This document shows positions 62,701 to 64,000 of a stretch of 64,000 bases of DNA, in pieces. The position numbers and the translations under genes are program-made. Position 1 is the stretch's first letter. The number at the start of each line of letters is the position of its first letter. The notes under the pieces are model-generated. The model searched no databases. It had not been told where the DNA came from and saw only the letters and a program-made list of their open reading frames with translations. Origin of the DNA: Ifrita kowaldi. Lineage: Eukaryota; Chordata; Aves; Passeriformes; Cinclosomatidae. The stretch spans positions 763,264 to 827,263 of the forward strand of contig VZRS01014431.1 of NCBI GenBank assembly GCA_013398055.1. Direction: 5' to 3'.

Positions 62701-63723
62701 TAGCTCTTAATAACTCTTGTCAGTCAACCCTTCAAAATCATAGCAAGGAGGCAGTGTGAAAACTATCACACTCTCTGTGGGGTTTCATGGACAACGTCCA
62801 GGGACTGAGCTCTCCCAAATTCAGGCATCACATTTGACTCACAGGGCTTAGGCAGAGTTCCAGCACACACACAGCAAGATCAGATAATGACTGCAATGTG
62901 TAAACAGGAAATTTACAATAGACACACTAAGCTTTTTAAAGTCTCACTAAGGAACAAAGTAGCAATTCTATCAGCCTTGATAAATTCTAGGTTGTTACAA
63001 ACAGTCTGATGCTGAAAAAGATATCAAACCTTGGCTTTCAGCATTTTTTGCTTATACCTGCAAGTGTTACATGTTTCCATTGCTGGCCCAGTAACATGAA
63101 ATAAAAGACCACCACACCAAGTCTCAGGTATGTAACAATTTATCTAACAGGACGCAGGTAAATTTAGTGTCTAACTCCTCCACTGGTTTAATTAGTGTCC
63201 AAACTCCCATCTTTATCTTCATGCCACTCTGTAAGAACAGAAAGAACACAAAGAGGATCTGCCAGGGAACAAACACCCTCATTAGCTCAGAGCCCTGTTC
63301 CTAGCAAGGACAAATAGGTGGTTTCCTCCCATGAAATTGCAAGGAAATCCAGAGAAAATAGCTATAAAATACTCATTTATCCAATCTAAACAGTTAAATT
63401 CTAGTTTATACTCTACTGCTGCAATTTGCTTGCCTATCTGTCTGAGATAACCAAAAGAAAGTAAATCCAGAAGAGACTGAGGTACGCTCTAAAAAGCCAC
63501 CAACAAAAAGTTTCCACCAGTCACAGCTGTGCTTCTCTTTCTTTCTCAAAGCACAGTTCTCAAATGCAAGTTTGATTAATGCCCATCCAATCACCAAATG
63601 CAAATTACAATTTTTTTTCACAACTCCTGTAATATAGCTACAAATAAAGTAAAGTATTACAATCTCACCTCCTAAAGCATACAGCAGTTCTAAAGCTTGC
63701 ACCATTGACTGTGCAGGGGGTGG
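50742..63723 (-). CDS. DHX35: DHX35, C-terminal part (nine exons, 5' part outside window)
   Basis: Nine minus-strand segments join with AG/GT splice sites and matching phases into 765 nt: 254 codons plus TGA. The residues match DHX35, a DEAH-box ATP-dependent RNA helicase of the nucleus. Known biology: it is found with catalytic-stage (C complex) spliceosomes and pairs with the G-patch protein GPATCH1. The visible part starts at the PPPAQSMVQALELLYALGG entry into the winged-helix/HA2 region, continues through the HA2 helices (RLTEPLGMR, AEFPLNPMFAKML) and the GDHLTMLNVYEAF motif, then the OB-fold (GFFANAA, YYMRDVT, LLELAPHFYQQG) and a basic tail (SLKAKRAK). Human DHX35 is 703 residues, so roughly the last 36% is here; the Walker A and DEAH motifs are in exons above 64000. 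No frameshift or premature stop is seen. Identification rests on remembered family sequence, not a search. Confidence 0.97.
50787..53211 (-). other. DHX35: DHX35 last intron (E8-E9)
   Basis: 2,425 bp between the weak GTACGG donor and the strong TTTCTTGCAG acceptor. AT-rich unique-looking sequence; I see no recognisable repeat family or internal exon. Confidence 0.85.
53212..53323 (-). CDS. DHX35: DHX35 exon E8, penultimate (end of OB-fold)
   Basis: A 112-nt exon: one base completing the tryptophan, then 37 codons. The acceptor is TTTCTCCCAG. The peptide VVYNEVVQTAKYYMRDVTAV then ESSWLLELAPHFYQQGT is the end of the OB-fold; Y-M-R-D-V-T and W-L-L-E-L-A-P-H-F are strongly conserved. The donor reads ACG/GTACGG, a poor match to GTRAGT, but it places the tail exon in frame. 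If this donor is not used, the reading frame stays open for 45 more codons to a stop at 53074-53076, giving an unrelated tail. Confidence 0.95.
53324..54925 (-). other. DHX35: DHX35 intron E7-E8
   Basis: 1,602 bp with a GTGAGT donor and a TTTCTCCCAG acceptor. Unique-looking sequence with no further feature recognised. Confidence 0.88.
54926..54997 (-). CDS. DHX35: DHX35 exon E7 (OB-fold)
   Basis: A 72-nt exon (phase 2 in, phase 2 out) with acceptor TGCTTTCAAG and a strong donor CTG/GTGAGTTA. It encodes TIRDDHELHIHPSSVLYAEK then PPR and two bases of tryptophan. The H-x-H-P-S-S-V-L motif is the conserved OB-fold strand of DEAH helicases. The acceptor has a relatively weak polypyrimidine tract (TGAAATAGTATCTTGCTTTCAAG) but is the only AG that keeps the frame with E6. 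Confidence 0.96.
54998..55538 (-). other. DHX35: DHX35 intron E6-E7
   Basis: 541 bp with donor GTGACT and acceptor TTTCAAG. AT-rich; no other feature seen. Confidence 0.88.
55539..55620 (-). CDS. DHX35: DHX35 exon E6 (OB-fold start)
   Basis: An 82-nt exon (phase 1 in, phase 2 out) with acceptor TCTTTCTAG and donor ACAG/GTGACTAT. It supplies the last two bases of a glycine, then 26 codons (DPDPVLRCIVSGFFANAAKF followed by HSTGAY), and two bases of an arginine codon. I-V-S-G-F-F-x-N-A-A is the first strand and helix of the C-terminal OB-fold (formerly DUF1605) of DEAH helicases, the part to which G-patch cofactors and RNA bind. Confidence 0.97.
55621..56322 (-). other. DHX35: DHX35 intron E5-E6
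   Basis: 702 bp with donor GTGAAG and acceptor TTTCTAG. No repeat or conserved-looking motif recognised. Confidence 0.88.
56323..56452 (-). CDS. DHX35: DHX35 exon E5 (HA2 to OB-fold)
   Basis: A 130-nt exon with 43 codons and one base (phase 0 in, phase 1 out), the largest in the window. The acceptor is TCACTGTGCAG and the donor GAAG/GTGAAG, a moderate site. The peptide includes SQWCQEHFLNYKGLVRA and VREQLKKLLVRFKVPKKSSEG. W-C-x-x-x-F-x-N and L-x-x-x-x-x-V-R-x-Q-L are the conserved helix pair that precedes the OB-fold in this helicase class. The basic LLVRFKVPKK run matches the DHX35 version, which is shorter than that of DHX8 or DHX16. Confidence 0.97.
56453..57578 (-). other. DHX35: DHX35 intron E4-E5
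   Basis: 1,126 bp with donor GTAAGT and acceptor CTGTGCAG. Nothing further recognised. Confidence 0.88.
57579..57656 (-). CDS. DHX35: DHX35 exon E4 (end of HA2)
   Basis: A 78-nt exon of exactly 26 codons, phase 0 at both ends, with acceptor TTGTTCTGCAG and a near-consensus donor AAA/GTAAGTCA. It encodes ARQHRKF then AVEEGDHLTMLNVYEAFVK. F-x-x-x-x-GDH-x-x-x-LN-x-Y is a signature shared across DEAH helicases, in the linker between the HA2 domain and the OB-fold. Because both boundaries are phase 0, skipping this exon would keep the frame. Confidence 0.97.
57657..58244 (-). other. DHX35: DHX35 intron E3-E4
   Basis: 588 bp with donor GTAAGT and acceptor TTCTGCAG. Nothing further recognised. Confidence 0.88.
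58245..58339 (-). CDS. DHX35: DHX35 exon E3 (HA2 domain)
   Basis: A 95-nt exon (phase 1 in, phase 0 out) with acceptor TTTACTCCTCAG and a strong donor GCT/GTAAGTTC. It encodes NFGCSQEILTIAAMMQIQN followed by IFVIPPNQKTQA. The segment G-C-S-x-E-I-L-T-I-A-A is the typical HA2 helix of DEAH/DEAH-like helicases, and F-V-x-P-P marks the loop before the next conserved block. Residues agree with DHX35 rather than DHX8, DHX15 or DHX38 (for example MMQIQNIF), judged from memory of the family. Confidence 0.97.
58340..58684 (-). other. DHX35: DHX35 intron E2-E3
   Basis: 345 bp with donor GTAGGA and acceptor CTCCTCAG. Nothing further recognised. Confidence 0.88.
58685..58780 (-). CDS. DHX35: DHX35 exon E2 (HA2 domain)
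   Basis: A 96-nt exon between a TGCTGCAG acceptor and a CAG/GTAGGAGG donor. It completes a split glycine, then gives 31 codons and one base. The peptide holds CRLTEPLGMRIAEFPLNP and FAKMLLES, the hallmark HA2 sequence (x-LT-x-LG-x-x-x-AE-x-PL-x-P-x-x-AKML) that forms the ratchet helices contacting RNA in DEAH helicases. It follows a 4.9-kb intron, the longest in the visible part of the gene. Confidence 0.97.
58781..63668 (-). other. DHX35: DHX35 intron E1-E2
   Basis: 4,888 bp, the longest visible intron, with donor GTGAGA and acceptor TGCTGCAG. It contains one degraded CR1 tail at about 62059-62185. I find no helicase-like peptide in it, and the phases of E1 and E2 join directly, so no exon is missing. 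Confidence 0.88.
62059..62185 (-). mobile_element. Degraded CR1 LINE 3' end in DHX35 intron
   Basis: AATCAGAATCAAAGACCATC then TCAAGTTGGTAGGGACCCAG, followed by CAAGTCCAGCTCCT and CACCTAAAACTAAACCATAT, resemble another CR1 subfamily tail in antisense. More diverged than the other copies, so older. It lies in the same orientation as DHX35. Confidence 0.65.
63669..63723 (-). CDS. DHX35: DHX35 exon E1 in window (start of HA2 region)
   Basis: A 55-nt exon of 18 codons plus one base (phase 0 in, phase 1 out). The acceptor reads TTTTTTCTTCACAG before CCACCC and the donor is GGAG/GTGAGATT. It encodes PPPAQSMVQALELLYALGG, with the last glycine split across the intron. This is the conserved stretch of DEAH/DHR helicases where the winged helix leads into the HA2 ratchet domain: prolines, then a helix ending in LYALG. 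Earlier exons with the RecA domains are outside the window. Confidence 0.95.
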
Positions 63724-64000
63724 CTGTGAAGAAAAAATGTGCATTGATTGAAGTTATCAGCATAGAACATGAGTTCATAGATCTTTCTCTTTCACAAAAT
63801 CCTTAACTACCTACTCTCTGCTGCAAAATGAAGGAAGAGCTCTCACACTTTCTTGTTCATTAAGTCAGCGCAAAGGGACTGCAGTTACAGTTCTGCAAAT
63901 CTCAGTTTGTCTTTTTAAGACTTTCCTGACTTCTCAACAATTTGAACACCAAACTCTGGAATGTAAATGGTCATTTCTAAGTTGTCACACACATTATTTG
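63724..64000 (-). other. DHX35: DHX35 intron upstream of E1 (partial)
   Basis: The intron that precedes E1; it runs off the window. Its 3' end carries the TTTTTTCTTCACAG acceptor. No coding match is seen up to 64000. Confidence 0.8.

Overview
The window reads as vertebrate, most likely avian, genomic DNA. The bird signature is 3' ends of CR1 LINEs with their ATCATAGAATC-type tails, plus an endogenous-retrovirus LTR of a type common in birds; a passerine is my guess from the look of the LTR, not a demonstrated fact. No bacterial-style operons, CRISPR arrays or tRNA/rRNA genes are visible, and almost every open reading frame in the first 50 kb looks like chance.

Right part (50742-63723, minus strand): one recognisable gene. 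Nine consecutive exons encode the last 254 residues of the DEAH-box RNA helicase DHX35, with every splice phase agreeing: the HA2/ratchet domain, the OB-fold and a short basic tail. The motor (RecA-like) exons lie beyond position 64000. The last exon carries only 14 codons plus the stop, 2.4 kb past the previous exon, and is easy to miss.

Left part (1-50741): about 50 kb with no gene I can support. In mammals the DNA downstream of DHX35 is a long gene-poor interval leading to MAFB; if synteny holds, this window is the DHX35 end of that interval and MAFB lies to the left. It holds a solo LTR with a perfect 6-bp target-site duplication (11394-11886), a second probable LTR at 26867-27134, CR1 tails, microsatellites, a CpG-enriched patch (about 9220-9890), and segments with palindromes or short repeats that could be regulatory.

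Assembly: there are two long, nearly identical direct repeats, each split by exactly one N. Bases 14359-15975 recur as 15977-17593 (N at 15976), and 25613-27793 recur as 27795-29975 (N at 27794). The copies differ at only at least 4 and 7 sites. These are most simply overlapping contig ends that were not merged, so about 3.8 kb of the window is probably false sequence. I found no convincing undescribed biological system.
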